Below, one piece after another: positions 42,185-42,261 of a DNA stretch of 42,261 nucleotides (its first letter is position 1; each line of letters begins with the position of its first letter). The DNA is taken from positions 1 to 42,261 of the forward strand of contig NZ_VLKP01000009.1 of the NCBI RefSeq assembly GCF_007830115.1. The letters are read 5' to 3'. Origin of the DNA: Aerolutibacter ruishenii (GTDB taxonomy: Bacteria; Pseudomonadota; Gammaproteobacteria; Xanthomonadales; Xanthomonadaceae). The position numbers and the translations under genes were made by a program. The notes beneath the pieces were generated by a model. The model worked only from the letters and a program-made list of their open reading frames with translations. It was not told where the DNA came from and did no database searches.

Positions 42185-42261
42185 CTGCATCAATCTGCGG
42201 ACTTCCGCAGAAGTCCAAGAGAGTCTACAAGTCGTTGCCTCACAAGGACTTTTCCTCTCTT
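42185..42261. other. AT-richer tail after tRNA-Gly, possible integration-site flank
   Basis: 77 nt with base composition unlike the rest of the window. It has two overlapping perfect hairpins: TCTGCGG/CCGCAGA (42194-42211) and GGACTTC/GAAGTCC (42199-42216). Short AGTC-centred repeats recur at about 42211, 42221 and 42229, and an inverted copy AAGGACTT appears near 42,243-42,250. This is the kind of arrangement found at integrase attachment regions, but the window ends before any integrase gene. Confidence 0.35.

Noticed and set aside
41871-42218. Minus-strand frame containing the phrase MGIEPTLAAWEAAVLPLNYT at the right end
   Set aside because: It is the antisense translation of the tRNA-Gly gene, a well-known spurious peptide, continuing antisense to the esterase barrel.

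Overview
This is a GC-rich chromosomal segment of a gammaproteobacterium, most likely in the Xanthomonadaceae/Lysobacteraceae (Lysobacter, Luteimonas, Pseudoxanthomonas or a relative). The pointers are the gene order cheV-flgBCDEFGHIJKL-fliC-fliD-fliS-fliT-PilZ-rpoN2-receiver-fleQ-fliE-fliF, a second rpoN beside fleQ, a flgA/flgM/flgN arm facing away from cheV, and a thiG-trmB pair. Family names come from reading the translations; no database was searched.

Positions 1-21,953 are a flagellar cluster. Almost all of it is on the minus strand and tightly packed, with many 1-4 nt overlaps. Promoter motifs show the usual hierarchy. Sigma-54 (-24/-12) sites precede fliE, flgB and flgA. Sigma-28 (FliA) sites precede fliC, fliD, cheV and flgM. 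RpoN2, FleQ and a lone receiver protein form the early regulatory operon. At the left edge an IS3-family element has inserted about 70 codons into fliF. In the window as given, the MS-ring gene is broken and the export genes expected after it are not seen.

Positions 21,950-31,877 hold a histidine kinase coupled to flgN, a convergent GGDEF-EAL-receiver protein whose two enzymatic domains both look dead, and housekeeping or metabolic genes: an M28 peptidase, mscL, an FAH-family hydrolase, a small membrane protein, a Rieske protein, a SLC13-type permease, trmB and thiG.

Positions 32,163-39,404 are a plus-strand signalling block: hybrid-sensor NarL-type kinase, NarL-type regulator, an HPt-like protein without the phospho-accepting His, a membrane PAS-GGDEF-EAL protein and a membrane diguanylate cyclase. 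The block lies between thiG and its partner thiS (39,810-40,010), which are normally neighbours. Right after the cyclase, at about 39,656-39,757, is a stretch that folds and reads like a class I cyclic-di-GMP (GEMM-I) riboswitch. The next plus-strand gene is a GDSL-esterase autotransporter (40,192-42,036), so a riboswitch-led transcript would run antisense through thiS. The window ends with tRNA-Gly(CCC) and a short AT-richer tail with nested inverted repeats that may be the edge of an integrated element.
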